Shown: one piece after another, positions 34,019 to 43,105 of the stretch
Layout: each line of letters starts with the position of its first letter
Numbering within the stretch: position 1 is the stretch's first letter
Source of the DNA: Fimousia sp045616445
GTDB taxonomy: Bacteria; Bacillota; Clostridia; Lachnospirales; Lachnospiraceae
DNA: 64,000 nucleotides
Assembly: GCA_045616445.1 (NCBI GenBank)
Contig: JAZLGR010000026.1
Location: 124,001-188,000, forward strand
Reading direction: 5' to 3'
The notes under the pieces: generated by a model
What the model was told of the DNA's origin: nothing
The model's input: only the letters and a program-made list of their open reading frames with translations
The model's database searches: none
Translations under genes and position numbers: made by a program

Positions 34019-35410
34019 TTATAATTCACAGTTGTTTACAGTACGTGGGAATGGGATAACGTCACGGATATTGCCCATACCTGTTAAGTACATTACGCAG
34101 CGTTCAAATCCAAGACCGAAGCCTGCATGTCTTGCTGTACCGTACTTACGTAAATCTAAGTAGAAGTCGTAATCTTCTGGGTTTAATCCAAGTTCAGCCA
34201 TACGTGCTGTAAGTTTTTCGTAATCATCTTCTCTCTGGGAACCACCGATGATTTCGCCGATTCCAGGAACTAAACAGTCAACCGCTGCAACTGTTTTGCC
34301 ATCTTCGTTGAGCTTCATGTAGAATGCCTTGATTTCCTTTGGATAGTCTGTTACGAATACTGGACGTTTGAATTCTTTTTCTGTTAAGAAACGTTCATGT
34401 TCTGTCTGAAGGTCACAGCCCCAGGATACTTTGTAATCGAATTCATCATTATGCTTTTCTAAAATTTTGATCGCATCTGTGTAAGTTACGCGAGCGAAAT
34501 CAGAGCTAGCTACATGCTGAAGTCTTTCGATTAAGCCTTTGTCTACAAACTTGTTGAAGAACTGCATCTCTTCTGGTGCATTCTCTAATACATAGTTGAT
34601 GATGTATTTTAACATGCCTTCTGCAAGGATCATATCATCTTCAAGATCTGCAAATGCGATTTCTGGTTCGATCATCCAGAATTCTGCTGCATGTCTTGTT
34701 GTGTTGGAGTTTTCTGCACGGAATGTTGGTCCAAATGTGTAGATGTTCTTGAAGGCCATAGCGTATGTTTCACCGTTGAGCTGGCCGGATACAGTTAAGT
34801 TGGTTGGTTTGTTGAAGAAATCCTGAGAGAAGTCAACGCTTCCGTCGTCTTTCATTGGGATATTCTTAAGATCCATGGTTGTAACCTGGAACATCTCACC
34901 AGCACCTTCACAGTCACTGCCTGTGATCAGTGGTGTGTGAACATATACGAATCCTCTTTCCTGGAAGAACTTGTGGATTGCATATGCTGCAAGGGAACGT
35001 ACACGGAACACTGCCTGGAATGTGTTGGTTCTAGGTCTTAAGTGAGAGATGGTACGTAAATATTCGAATGTGTGGCGTTTCTTCTGTAATGGATAATCTG
35101 GAGCAGATGCGCCTTCGATCACTACTTCTGTTGCCTGGATTTCAAATGGCTGTTTTGCCTGTGGAGTCGCAACTAAAGTACCAGTTACGATGAATGCTGC
35201 ACCTACATTGGATTTATTGATTTCAGTGAAGTTGGCAAGTGCATCAGAATATACAACCTGAAGTGGTTCGAAGAAAGAGCCATCATTGATCACTAAGAAA
35301 CCAAATGTTTTGGAGCCACGCTTGCTTCTTAACCATCCGCCAACAGTTACTTCCTGATCTAAGTAAGCGTCGCGGTTTCTGAACAATTCTTTGATTGATA
35401 CTAATTCCAT
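34019..35410 (-). CDS. asnS: Asparaginyl-tRNA synthetase
   Basis: A 463-residue class IIb synthetase charging tRNA-Asn. The N-terminal OB-fold anticodon domain (VTVGGWLRSKRGSKTFGFLVINDGS) precedes the catalytic domain: HLRPRTNTFQAVFRVRS, motif 2 FRAENSNTTRHAAEFWMIEPE and motif 3 GFGLGFERCVMYLTG. Its presence means the organism does not depend on the indirect GatCAB route for Asn-tRNA. It lies between both asparagine synthetase genes. Confidence 0.97.
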   Translation of the reverse strand: MELVSIKELFRNRDAYLDQEVTVGGWLRSKRGSKTFGFLVINDGSFFEPLQVVYSDALANFTEINKSNVGAAFIVTGTLVATPQAKQPFEIQATEVVIEGASAPDYPLQKKRHTFEYLRTISHLRPRTNTFQAVFRVRSLAAYAIHKFFQERGFVYVHTPLITGSDCEGAGEMFQVTTMDLKNIPMKDDGSVDFSQDFFNKPTNLTVSGQLNGETYAMAFKNIYTFGPTFRAENSNTTRHAAEFWMIEPEIAFADLEDDMILAEGMLKYIINYVLENAPEEMQFFNKFVDKGLIERLQHVASSDFARVTYTDAIKILEKHNDEFDYKVSWGCDLQTEHERFLTEKEFKRPVFVTDYPKEIKAFYMKLNEDGKTVAAVDCLVPGIGEIIGGSQREDDYEKLTARMAELGLNPEDYDFYLDLRKYGTARHAGFGLGFERCVMYLTGMGNIRDVIPFPRTVNNCEL

Positions 35411-35509
35411 GTTTTTCTCCTTCTATAAGATAAATCACTTTATTTTTTTAATTACAATTCAAATTTCAGTTTACTATAATAAGTCAAGAAATTCAAGAGA
35501 TACCTTCGC

Positions 35510-37090
35510 TTATTCGCCACTTGCACCGTAGTTTTTCAGCACTCTGGCGGATGGATCATCCACATCACAGCCTTCCCATGCCTTGTTTGGCATCCAGAAG
35601 TCCACAACCATCTTCGCCTGGCCCGGATAGTACTGTTCGAAGATTTCTCTATATAATAAGGATTCTTTTGTAAATGGTGTTGCAAAGTCGTACTTCTTAA
35701 TCAATGCTTCATACTCCTCATCGGTGTAGGAGTCATTGGCAAATGCTTTTAAGTAATCTACCATGGAATGGCCAACAGCGTCGGAGAACGCTGCCTTTTC
35801 CCTCATCAGGATGCTGTATGGCAGGTAGTCACCCTCAAATGCATGTCGAAGGAGGTATTTGCCCTTGCCATAAACATTCATCTTCTTGGCAGGATCGATG
35901 CTCATGACATAGGAAACGAAATCTAAATCGCCAAATGGCACTCTCGCCTCAATGGAGTTGGAGGAGATACATCTGTCGGCACGAAGGACGTCGTACATAT
36001 AGAGCTCGCGGATACGCTTCGCTGCTTCTTCCTGGAAGCTTTCGGCATCTGGCGCGAAGTCTGTGTATTTGTAACCGAATAATTCATCGGAGATTTCGCC
36101 GGTCATCAGTACGCGGATGTCTGTGCGCTCATGGATGGCCTTGCAGATCAGATACATACCGATGCTTGCACGGATGGTTGTAATATCGTAGGTTCCAAGG
36201 ATGGAGATGACTTCCGGAAGGGCTGCCAGCACGTCTTCTTTGGTAATGATAATTTCTTCGTGGTCGCTGCCGATGTAATCTGCCACTTCCTTAGCATATT
36301 TCAGGTCGATGGCATCGGTGCTCATCCCAATGGCAAATGTTCTTATCGGTTTATCTAAAATCTTGGCTGATACGGCACAGACTAAGGAAGAATCTAACCC
36401 CCCACTTAATAAGAAGCCAAGGGGTGCATCTGCATCTAATCGTTTTTCAATTCCTTTTACTAATTTTTCTCTGATTTTTCCACAGGTGGTTTCCAAATCA
36501 TCTTTGCTGTATGCTTCAACGGCAGTCATGTCACGGTAGCAGGTGAAGGATCCATTTGCATAATAATGGCCTGGAGGGAATGGCATGATCTCGTCGCACA
36601 GACCAACTAAGTTTTTGGCTTCGCTGGCAAATACGATGCCTCCCTCTTCGTCATATCCGTAGAACAGCGGACGGATACCGATCGGATCTCTTGCTGCGAT
36701 CAGCTCATCCTTTTCGCCGTCGTAGATGATGCAGGCATACTCCGCATCTAATTTTTCGAACATGGAAAGTCCATATTTTTCATACATTGGAAGAAGCACT
36801 TCACAGTCGGAGTCACTTTTGAAGGTATATTCTTTGGAAAGCTCCTTCTTGATCGGACGGAAGCCGTAGATTTCTCCATTACAGATGACTGCATGCTTGC
36901 CAAGCTCAAATGGCTGCATGCCTTCTTCGGTCAGACCCATGATAGCCAGACGCTCAAAGCCAAGAATCACATTGTCATCATACTTTGTAATGCGCTGCAT
37001 GTCGGGGCCACGGGAGATAGTCTTGTCAAAATGCTCCTGAAACTCTTCCATTGTAAATTTATTTCCTCTATATCCCATAATTGAACACAT
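35510..37090 (-). CDS. asnB: Asparagine synthetase B (glutamine-hydrolysing)
   Basis: A 526-residue enzyme taking amide nitrogen from glutamine. The mature N-terminal Cys (MCSIMGYRG) is the class II glutaminase nucleophile. The synthetase half has the ATP loop FLLSGGLDSSLVCAV and EISDELFGYKYTDFAP. The start at 37090 is required by this Cys and has AAGGAGG upstream; a 16-codon upstream extension is not used. It begins the asnB-asnS-asnA run. A strong promoter lies at 37162-37190, with a terminator-like hairpin between promoter and ribosome binding site. Confidence 0.95.
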   Translation of the reverse strand: MCSIMGYRGNKFTMEEFQEHFDKTISRGPDMQRITKYDDNVILGFERLAIMGLTEEGMQPFELGKHAVICNGEIYGFRPIKKELSKEYTFKSDSDCEVLLPMYEKYGLSMFEKLDAEYACIIYDGEKDELIAARDPIGIRPLFYGYDEEGGIVFASEAKNLVGLCDEIMPFPPGHYYANGSFTCYRDMTAVEAYSKDDLETTCGKIREKLVKGIEKRLDADAPLGFLLSGGLDSSLVCAVSAKILDKPIRTFAIGMSTDAIDLKYAKEVADYIGSDHEEIIITKEDVLAALPEVISILGTYDITTIRASIGMYLICKAIHERTDIRVLMTGEISDELFGYKYTDFAPDAESFQEEAAKRIRELYMYDVLRADRCISSNSIEARVPFGDLDFVSYVMSIDPAKKMNVYGKGKYLLRHAFEGDYLPYSILMREKAAFSDAVGHSMVDYLKAFANDSYTDEEYEALIKKYDFATPFTKESLLYREIFEQYYPGQAKMVVDFWMPNKAWEGCDVDDPSARVLKNYGASGE

Positions 37091-37111
37091 ATTTTTATCC
37101 TCCTTATAACG

Positions 37112-37145
37112 AAAAAAGGGCACTTTGACTTTCGTCAAAGCGCCC
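37112..37145 (-). terminator. Terminator-like hairpin in the asnB leader
   Basis: On the minus strand GGGCGCTTTGAC pairs with GTCAAAGTGCCC (one G-U) around GAAA and is followed by six T. It lies about 10 bases from the predicted transcription start and ends 22 bases before the asnB ATG. Only the asnB transcript crosses it, so it is an attenuator or 5' stabiliser. Confidence 0.8.
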
Positions 37146-37161
37146 TTGCTTATATTTTTAA

Positions 37162-37190
37162 ATCATAATGATTTCTTGCTCTATTGTCAA
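37162..37190 (-). promoter_or_regulatory. Sigma-A-type promoter of asnB
   Basis: TTGACA (37190-37185) and TATGAT (37167-37162) with a 17-base spacer. The predicted start is near 37155. Confidence 0.8.
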
Positions 37191-37206
37191 CTTTATTTTA
37201 TCTTAA

Positions 37207-37235
37207 TTGATTTAAAAATATCAAATTATTATAAT
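37207..37235 (+). promoter_or_regulatory. Sigma-A-type promoter of the LUD-domain gene
   Basis: TTGATT at 37207-37212 and TATAAT at 37230-37235 with a 17-base spacer, 49 bases upstream of the start. It is divergent from the asnB promoter, the -35 boxes being 16 bases apart. Confidence 0.8.
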
Positions 37236-37284
37236 AAGATAATAGAAATTGTCGTGTAAACACATTATATAAGGAGAAAACAAG

Positions 37285-37920
37285 ATGAGTTTAAAGAAAG
37301 ATAAAAACCGTGCTCTTGGTCAGAGGGTCGTAAAGAATTTACAGAAACGTTTTATGGATGCATATTTTGTGGAAACAGTGGAGGAAGCCAATGCCCTTGC
37401 TCTTTCCCTGATGCCGGAAGGTTCTTCCGTTGGTTGGGGTGGTACCATGACCGTGGAAAATATGGGATTAAAGGATCTGCTTCGTGAAAGAAACTATACC
37501 ATCGTTGACCGTGACACAGCCAAAACACCGGAAGAACGCAATCAGCTGATGATCGACTGTTTCTCCACTGACTTCTTCCTTGCAAGCACCAATGCCATGT
37601 CTGAAAGCGGCGTATTATTCAACATCGATGGTATGGGCAACCGTCTTGCAGCGATGTGCTTTGGTCCAAAGAATGTCATCATTATCTGTGGTATGAATAA
37701 GGTAGCAAAGGATGAGGATGCTGCATTAAAGCGTGCCCGCAACGAAGCTTCCGTAATCAACGCACTGCGTTTCCCTGGCGATCGTCCATGTACCAAAGCT
37801 GGCACCTGCTTAAACTGCCTAGCTCCAGATACCATCTGCTGCCAGCTCCTCGTTACAAGAATGAGCAAGGTTCCTGGAAGAACCAAAGTCATCTTAGTAA
37901 ATGAAGATTTAGGTTTCTAG
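37285..37920 (+). CDS. LUD-domain protein (DUF162, LutC/YkgG-like)
   Basis: A 211-residue member of the lactate-utilisation C / DUF162 family. Typical segments are VGWGGTMTVENMGLKDLL, FLASTNAMSESGVLFNIDGMGNRLAAM and the Cys-bearing tail GTCLNCLAPDTICCQLLVTR. LutC normally works with LutA and LutB in lactate oxidation; neither is here. Stand-alone clostridial members have no proven role, so the name should not be read as function. AAGGAG precedes the ATG. Confidence 0.85.
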   Translation: MSLKKDKNRALGQRVVKNLQKRFMDAYFVETVEEANALALSLMPEGSSVGWGGTMTVENMGLKDLLRERNYTIVDRDTAKTPEERNQLMIDCFSTDFFLASTNAMSESGVLFNIDGMGNRLAAMCFGPKNVIIICGMNKVAKDEDAALKRARNEASVINALRFPGDRPCTKAGTCLNCLAPDTICCQLLVTRMSKVPGRTKVILVNEDLGF

Positions 37921-38000
37921 ACCTATTTCCCCTCAAAAGGTCACCAAAATATGTTAAAATAAATTAACTCGACTTCGTTTCAACAAAGGATGGTTATACT

Positions 38001-40064
38001 ATGAGTAATTTTTTTGATATGTTAGATGATTTAAATAGAAAGCGCGCACCATTCTCCGCTGAGGAAATCGACAAAGCGCAGAAGAAAGCACGTAAGACCG
38101 GCCGTTCTGTCATGGAGATTCTTCAGGAATCCACTGGCAAGACTGTGGACGCAGCAAATGACACCTCTGATCTGATGGATCTGAATCAGCAGCTGCTCCA
38201 CACAACTCAGAAGGAGCTTGACAATCTCTACTCCCAGATGGAGAAGGATTTTGGCGTATCCGGGGCCAATGTTGACTTATCTGATGCCACACCTGCGAAA
38301 AAACCGGAACCAGAAGCCAAACCTGTCTCCTTAGAATCCTTCAACGGCGTGGAAGATGTGGTAAAAGAGAAGGTATTCGGACAGGATACCTTATTAAAGA
38401 AGCTGAACGTGGCATTCAAACGTCCTTTCATCCTTCCAGAAGAAGATGGACACGCGAAGAATACATTTTTCATCCACGGACCTAAGGATACCGGCAAGCA
38501 CTATGCGCTGTCCGAGATCACAAAAGAACTGGCAAAGCGGAATATCTTATCCAGCAATCAGGTCTATCCGATGGATCTGTCCCGCTACACTGCGGCTGGC
38601 AAAGATAATGTATTCCTTCAGGATTTATATACCGCACTCCAGTCTGATGCCCAGGTCATCTTATTCGAACACTATGAAGACTGTCACATCTCCTATCTTG
38701 GCTATGTGAGTGATTTAGTGACAAAGGGCGAATGCTATCTGCAGGATCGATATATGCTGCAGCGTGGCCAGCTTGTTGCTGCTCCGAACGCATTTACCAA
38801 AGAAACCGTAAGCACCTTCTCCGCCGCGGGCAAATATCTGGTCTTCCTCGGCACAAAGAACGTGGAAGGACTTGCCAACGTATTCGGCGCACCATTCGTG
38901 AATGCCCTCGGAGACATCTGTGCTTCTGAAAAGCTGACAGAAGAAAGCTACTTAAAGATTGCACGTGTCTGCTGGAATGAAGTGGCTACAAAGAGCAAAA
39001 AGCAGTTCTCCTTTATCCTCTCTGGCGACGAAGAAGCCATTCTTGGGGCTGCCGTTGCTGCAACAGGCAGGAATGTGGGTACATCCGGTGTAACTACCTT
39101 CTTCGACACCCTGTTAAAAGGCCTTGCAACCTTAAAGTTAGAAGGAAGCTACGGTGCTGACACAGAAGTAATCTTATCCATCACAGAAGGACGCCTCATC
39201 GCTTCCATCGGTGCGGAACATGTCGATCTGATGGATCATCTCCCACAGGCTTACACTGGCGACGTGGTTGCCGTAAAAGCAGAGCTTGACAACATCGTGG
39301 GACTTGATGAAGTTAAAAAATACATTCTTTCTTTAGAAGAATATTACAATACACAAAAACGAAGAATCGAAGCCGGATTAAAAGCTTCCGAAGTTTCAAA
39401 GCACATGATCTTCACCGGCAATCCTGGTACCGGCAAAACAACCATTGCCCGTATTATCAGCCGCTACTTAAAGGCCATCGGTGTACTCTCCGGCGGGCAG
39501 TTAGTAGAAGTTTCCCGTGCTGACTTAGTTGGCCGCTATGTGGGGCACACCGCACCTTTGGTTAACCAGGTAATCAAGAGTGCCCTTGGCGGTGTCTTAT
39601 TCATCGACGAAGCCTACTCTCTCTATCGCAATAAGGATGACGCCTTCGGTTTGGAAGCCATCGACACCTTAGTAAAAGGAATTGAAGATAACCGCGACAA
39701 CCTGATCGTAATCCTGGCTGGTTACTCCAAAGAGATGAGTGAGTTCTTAGAAGCCAATTCCGGATTAAAGAGCCGTTTCCCTAACTTTATTGACTTCCCG
39801 GATTATTCCGGCGAAGAGTTACTGGAAATCACCAAAATTACAGTAAAATCCAAGGGATATGTACTGGATGAAGCAGCCATCGATGATCTGCTCGCTTACT
39901 ACTGTGAGGTTCAGATGCTTCGCGCGAACATTGCCGGCAATGGCCGTCTCGTTCGTAACAAAGTAGAAGAAGCCATCTTAAATCAGTCCCGCAGACTGGT
40001 TGCAGAACCGGAAGCAGATTTATCCCTGCTTACCATCGCTGATTTTGATCTGAGCGACCGATAG
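38001..40064 (+). CDS. AAA ATPase of the CbxX/CfxQ (SpoVK-like) family with two AAA modules
   Basis: A 687-residue protein. Residues 1 to about 100 are helical and charged. A first AAA-like module has a degenerate Walker A (FFIHGPKDTGKHYA, about 154-167) and a ClpA-like look. The second, C-terminal module is a full CbxX-type ATPase: IVGLDEVKKYI, Walker A TGNPGTGKTT (about 471-480), Walker B GVLFIDEAYSLY (about 531-542), then LKSRFPNFIDFPDYSGEEL. Relatives remodel protein complexes (rubisco activase, SpoVK, ESX EccA). No partner is encoded alongside. AAAGGATGG precedes the ATG. Confidence 0.85.
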   Translation: MSNFFDMLDDLNRKRAPFSAEEIDKAQKKARKTGRSVMEILQESTGKTVDAANDTSDLMDLNQQLLHTTQKELDNLYSQMEKDFGVSGANVDLSDATPAKKPEPEAKPVSLESFNGVEDVVKEKVFGQDTLLKKLNVAFKRPFILPEEDGHAKNTFFIHGPKDTGKHYALSEITKELAKRNILSSNQVYPMDLSRYTAAGKDNVFLQDLYTALQSDAQVILFEHYEDCHISYLGYVSDLVTKGECYLQDRYMLQRGQLVAAPNAFTKETVSTFSAAGKYLVFLGTKNVEGLANVFGAPFVNALGDICASEKLTEESYLKIARVCWNEVATKSKKQFSFILSGDEEAILGAAVAATGRNVGTSGVTTFFDTLLKGLATLKLEGSYGADTEVILSITEGRLIASIGAEHVDLMDHLPQAYTGDVVAVKAELDNIVGLDEVKKYILSLEEYYNTQKRRIEAGLKASEVSKHMIFTGNPGTGKTTIARIISRYLKAIGVLSGGQLVEVSRADLVGRYVGHTAPLVNQVIKSALGGVLFIDEAYSLYRNKDDAFGLEAIDTLVKGIEDNRDNLIVILAGYSKEMSEFLEANSGLKSRFPNFIDFPDYSGEELLEITKITVKSKGYVLDEAAIDDLLAYYCEVQMLRANIAGNGRLVRNKVEEAILNQSRRLVAEPEADLSLLTIADFDLSDR

Positions 40065-40106
40065 ATCAGGATTTCAGCATTTTCAATATTAATATATCAC
40101 GCATAC

Positions 40107-40136
40107 AAAAAGCGCCCGGAATTCCCGAGCGCTTTT
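40107..40136. terminator. Bidirectional terminator
   Basis: AAAAAGCGCCCGG pairs with CCCGAGCGCTTTTT (one mismatch) between convergent genes. A long T-run follows on the plus strand. Confidence 0.85.
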
Positions 40137-40149
40137 TTATCTTAATTAT

Positions 40150-40746
40150 TTATTCTTCCATCTCTTCAATCATCTCCCAGGCTGCCTGGTCGAACTTCTG
40201 ATCTTTGAAATAGTATTGTTTGTCTTCTTCTGTGATGGTTTTGATCACCCTGCATGGATTCCCAACGGCCACAGACCAGGATGGAATATCCCTTGTCACC
40301 ACACTTCCTGCCCCAATGACCACATTATCTCCGATGGTCACGCCTGGACAGATAACAGTATTGCCTCCAATCCAGCAGTTATCCCCGATGGTAACCGGAA
40401 TACCATATTCGAATAAGCTGTTTCTGGATACCGGATGGATTGGATGACCTGCCGTGTAGATTGCAACATTGGGTGCGATAAATGCACATCGGCCAATGCT
40501 GACCTTCGCCACGTCGATGATGGTGCAGTTGTAGTTGACAAAACAGTCCCTGCCAAACTCAATGTTAAACCCATAATCGCAGTAGAATGGCGGATTGAGA
40601 AAGAGATTCTCACTCTTGGCAAAGAGCTTATCTGCCACTTCGGCTATGCCTTCATAGTCGCTTCGATCCATGGTATTAAGCTGCTGCGTCAGTCTGCGGG
40701 CAGTTTTCTGCTGCTCAAAGACCGCATCATCTGATATATATGCCAT
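40150..40746 (-). CDS. Sugar O-acetyltransferase (Maa/LacA-type), possibly 5' frameshifted
   Basis: A 198-residue left-handed beta-helix acetyltransferase using acetyl-CoA on sugars. Evidence: hexapeptide repeats, PPFYCDYGFNIEFGRDCFVNYNCTIIDV, the catalytic His in YTAGHPIHPVSR, and IGDNCWIGGNTVICPGVTIGDNVVIGAGSVVTRDIP. The ATG at 40746 has no convincing ribosome binding site. An ATG at 40775 with AAGGAAAAGAG upstream opens MDQIKRREPAW in another frame, resembling the normal start of the family, so a single-base shift near 40740-40748 may have separated them. Confidence 0.88.
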   Translation of the reverse strand: MAYISDDAVFEQQKTARRLTQQLNTMDRSDYEGIAEVADKLFAKSENLFLNPPFYCDYGFNIEFGRDCFVNYNCTIIDVAKVSIGRCAFIAPNVAIYTAGHPIHPVSRNSLFEYGIPVTIGDNCWIGGNTVICPGVTIGDNVVIGAGSVVTRDIPSWSVAVGNPCRVIKTITEEDKQYYFKDQKFDQAAWEMIEEMEE

Positions 40747-40843
40747 GCCGGCTCACGTCTTTTGATCTGATCCATTATTTCTCTTTTCCTTCTTTTCTCA
40801 TTTCATGTAGTATTAAAAACTACATCTTTATTGTATCGAAATT

Positions 40844-41761
40844 TTACATGTTTTTCAACAAAGTTTCATATCGCTCCACGATACCAAATCCAATCGGATG
40901 AGGCCCTGTGTGGACACCAATGGCTGCTCCAATCTGGCCTGCTTCCACCTGGGTCTCAAACTCTGGCCAGTTCCTGTGAAGTGCTTCCTGAATCATCTCC
41001 TGCATGATGGCACCCTCTGCCACATCATATCCATATCCCACAATGTAGTGAAAATGCTCCGGCCCAAATCCAAGCTCTTTGATGTACCCAATGAGCATGT
41101 CCAAAGCCTTCTTCCGTGCCTTTTTTCTGCCACGGACAAGTCCGGCAGAATGTAATTCTCCATCGGACAGACAGATCATCGGGCAGATATTTAATACATT
41201 GGCCGCTGTTCCGGCAAGCTTTCCGACTCTGCCGCCGTGAATGAGATAATCCATACCGCTGACCGTAAAGAAGATGCGGGCACTCTCACTGAGCTTTCTG
41301 GCGATGATAACCGTATCTTCAAAGCTTACACCGCCGTCCCTTGCATAGGCAAGCTCCTGGACAATCAATCCCTGCATCAGGGTTGCCTGTGTTGTATCGA
41401 TGATCTCGATGTGAGCGTCTCCTTCATATTCCTCTTCCACCATCTGCTTTGCTAAAGCCGCTGCGTTATAAGATCCACTGAATTTCTGATTTACGCAGCA
41501 GCAGATCACATCCTGCCCTTGTTGCAGGCAGGAGCGAAACCGGTTGATGTATTCCTCAATGGATGGCTGGGCGGTCTTGGGATAGACACCCGGATGATCC
41601 ACCATAAACTGATATAATTCTCTGACTGGAAGCTCTACCACTTCTTTTTCATACTGTTCTCCATCCTTTGCCACAAAGAATGGAATCACATCAATATGTA
41701 ATTGTTCTGCTTTTTCAGTTCCCATATCCCATGAACTGTCTGTAATAATCTGAAATGACAT
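40844..41761 (-). CDS. DegV family fatty-acid-binding protein
   Basis: A 305-residue two-domain protein of the DegV/FakB family. These present fatty acids to the kinase FakA for entry into phospholipids. IITDSSWDMG at the N-terminus, PKTAQPSIEEYINRF, the lipid-pocket loop and IDTTQATLMQGLIVQELA are recognisable, with YLIHGGRVGKLAGTAANVL beginning the second domain. The start follows GAGTAATG, a moderate site. The aldo/keto reductase gene ends 12 bases upstream, so they may form one unit. Confidence 0.9.
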   Translation of the reverse strand: MSFQIITDSSWDMGTEKAEQLHIDVIPFFVAKDGEQYEKEVVELPVRELYQFMVDHPGVYPKTAQPSIEEYINRFRSCLQQGQDVICCCVNQKFSGSYNAAALAKQMVEEEYEGDAHIEIIDTTQATLMQGLIVQELAYARDGGVSFEDTVIIARKLSESARIFFTVSGMDYLIHGGRVGKLAGTAANVLNICPMICLSDGELHSAGLVRGRKKARKKALDMLIGYIKELGFGPEHFHYIVGYGYDVAEGAIMQEMIQEALHRNWPEFETQVEAGQIGAAIGVHTGPHPIGFGIVERYETLLKNM

Positions 41762-41773
41762 ATCATCATTACT

Positions 41774-42907
41774 CTACTTATTTTTCTTTTTTGCCGCTTC
41801 GGCTTCTGCACGTTCTCTGCAAATGTCCACCCAGTGTGGGAATTTCTCAAGCTCTGTTGTAAAATCGCGCATTGCCTTCGGAATGTCGATGTTCTGTGGA
41901 CAGCTACGGGAGCATTTGCCACAGGCGATACATGCAGATGGGCGCTTATCTTCCGGCAGCCCGTCGATATTCATGCCGATATTCATGGTTGGCATAACAC
42001 GCATCTCGTTGTACTGCTTGATGAGCTCCGGAATATCAAGTCCCATCGGACAGCCTTCCACACAGTAACGGCAGGCAGTACATGGAATAGAATCCTTCAT
42101 TGCCTCTGCTTTTTCAAGGAGCATCGCACAGTCTTCCTCTGAGATACCCTTATTCTCTTCAAAATATGTCATATTCTCCAGCAGCTGATCCATATTGGAC
42201 ATACCGCTTAAGATCATGGTGACATTCGGCAGTGCCTGAAGGAAACGGAAGGATAATTCGATGTCATCCACCAGCTTACCGCCGCGGAGAGGTTCCATTA
42301 CCCAGACTGGGATATTCTTTTCGGTGAGATATTCGTACTTTTCCTTCGCACTCTGAAGGGTCCAGTCCAGATAATTTAACTGAATCTGGCAAAATTCCAT
42401 GTCATCCCCATATTTTTCAATAAAACGCTTCATGGATGGCATGTGGGCATGGGTGGAAAATCCCAGATGCTTGATTCTGCCAAGCTTTTTCTGTTCCACG
42501 AAGTAGTCCACCATTCCCCATTTTTCGTCCATGTAGGTGTCAATGGAGTTTTCATTGATGTTGTGGAGCAGATAAAAGTCGAAGTAATCCACGCCACATT
42601 TCTCTAACTGCTCGTCAAATGTTTCTGCCGGATTGTAGGTTTCGGCAATCTGATGTCCCGGATATTTGGTTGCTAAGTAAAAGCTTTCTCTTGGAAGCTG
42701 TTTTAATGCTTTTCCGATCACGATTTCAGAGAGACCGCCGTGGTAAGGCCATGCGGTATCAAAGTAGTTGATGCCATGGTCTGCGGCAGTTTTCACCATC
42801 TGAAAAACCTGTTCTTCATCAATCTGTCCATCCTCTAATAATGGAAGTCTCATACAGCCAAGTCCTAATGCTGATAATTCTTTGTCCTGAAATTTGTTGT
42901 AATACAT
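41774..42907 (-). CDS. Aldo/keto reductase with C-terminal 4Fe-4S domain
   Basis: A 377-residue NADPH-type oxidoreductase. The N-terminal AKR barrel shows LGLGCMRLP, FDTAWPYHGG with the catalytic Tyr and HLGFSTHAH. The C-terminus has two cluster motifs: CTACRYCVEGCPMGLDIP and CIACGKCSRSCPQNIDIP. This fusion is common in anaerobic Firmicutes and probably couples ferredoxin to an aldehyde or ketone substrate that is unknown. The start at 42907 follows AAAGGATG. Its promoter is at 42979-43007 and it is followed by degV. Confidence 0.92.
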   Translation of the reverse strand: MYYNKFQDKELSALGLGCMRLPLLEDGQIDEEQVFQMVKTAADHGINYFDTAWPYHGGLSEIVIGKALKQLPRESFYLATKYPGHQIAETYNPAETFDEQLEKCGVDYFDFYLLHNINENSIDTYMDEKWGMVDYFVEQKKLGRIKHLGFSTHAHMPSMKRFIEKYGDDMEFCQIQLNYLDWTLQSAKEKYEYLTEKNIPVWVMEPLRGGKLVDDIELSFRFLQALPNVTMILSGMSNMDQLLENMTYFEENKGISEEDCAMLLEKAEAMKDSIPCTACRYCVEGCPMGLDIPELIKQYNEMRVMPTMNIGMNIDGLPEDKRPSACIACGKCSRSCPQNIDIPKAMRDFTTELEKFPHWVDICRERAEAEAAKKKNK

Positions 42908-42978
42908 GAGGGTATCATCCTTTCTAATCAATCATCTAAGCCTATTGCTTCTACACACATTTTTATAAGTCTATATTA

Positions 42979-43007
42979 ATTATATAACGACTTAGCTTTC
43001 TGGTAAA
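42979..43007 (-). promoter_or_regulatory. Promoter for the aldo/keto reductase gene
   Basis: TTTACC (43007-43002) and TATAAT (42984-42979) with a 17-base spacer, about 70 bases before the start codon. Confidence 0.65.
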
Positions 43008-43105
43008 ACTAAAACTTTGGCAAGGAAGCTGCTGCCTGACTTAATCAGTATTATTGCAAACATCGTTCTCTTCCTATATCTATTATTCCTGTCACATCGC
43101 TGCGC

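Noticed and set aside
33931..37284. T-box riboswitch for the asparagine genes
   Set aside because: The gaps before asnA and asnS are under 100 bases, and the asnB leader from the predicted start is about 65 bases. No specifier loop or T-box sequence is seen.
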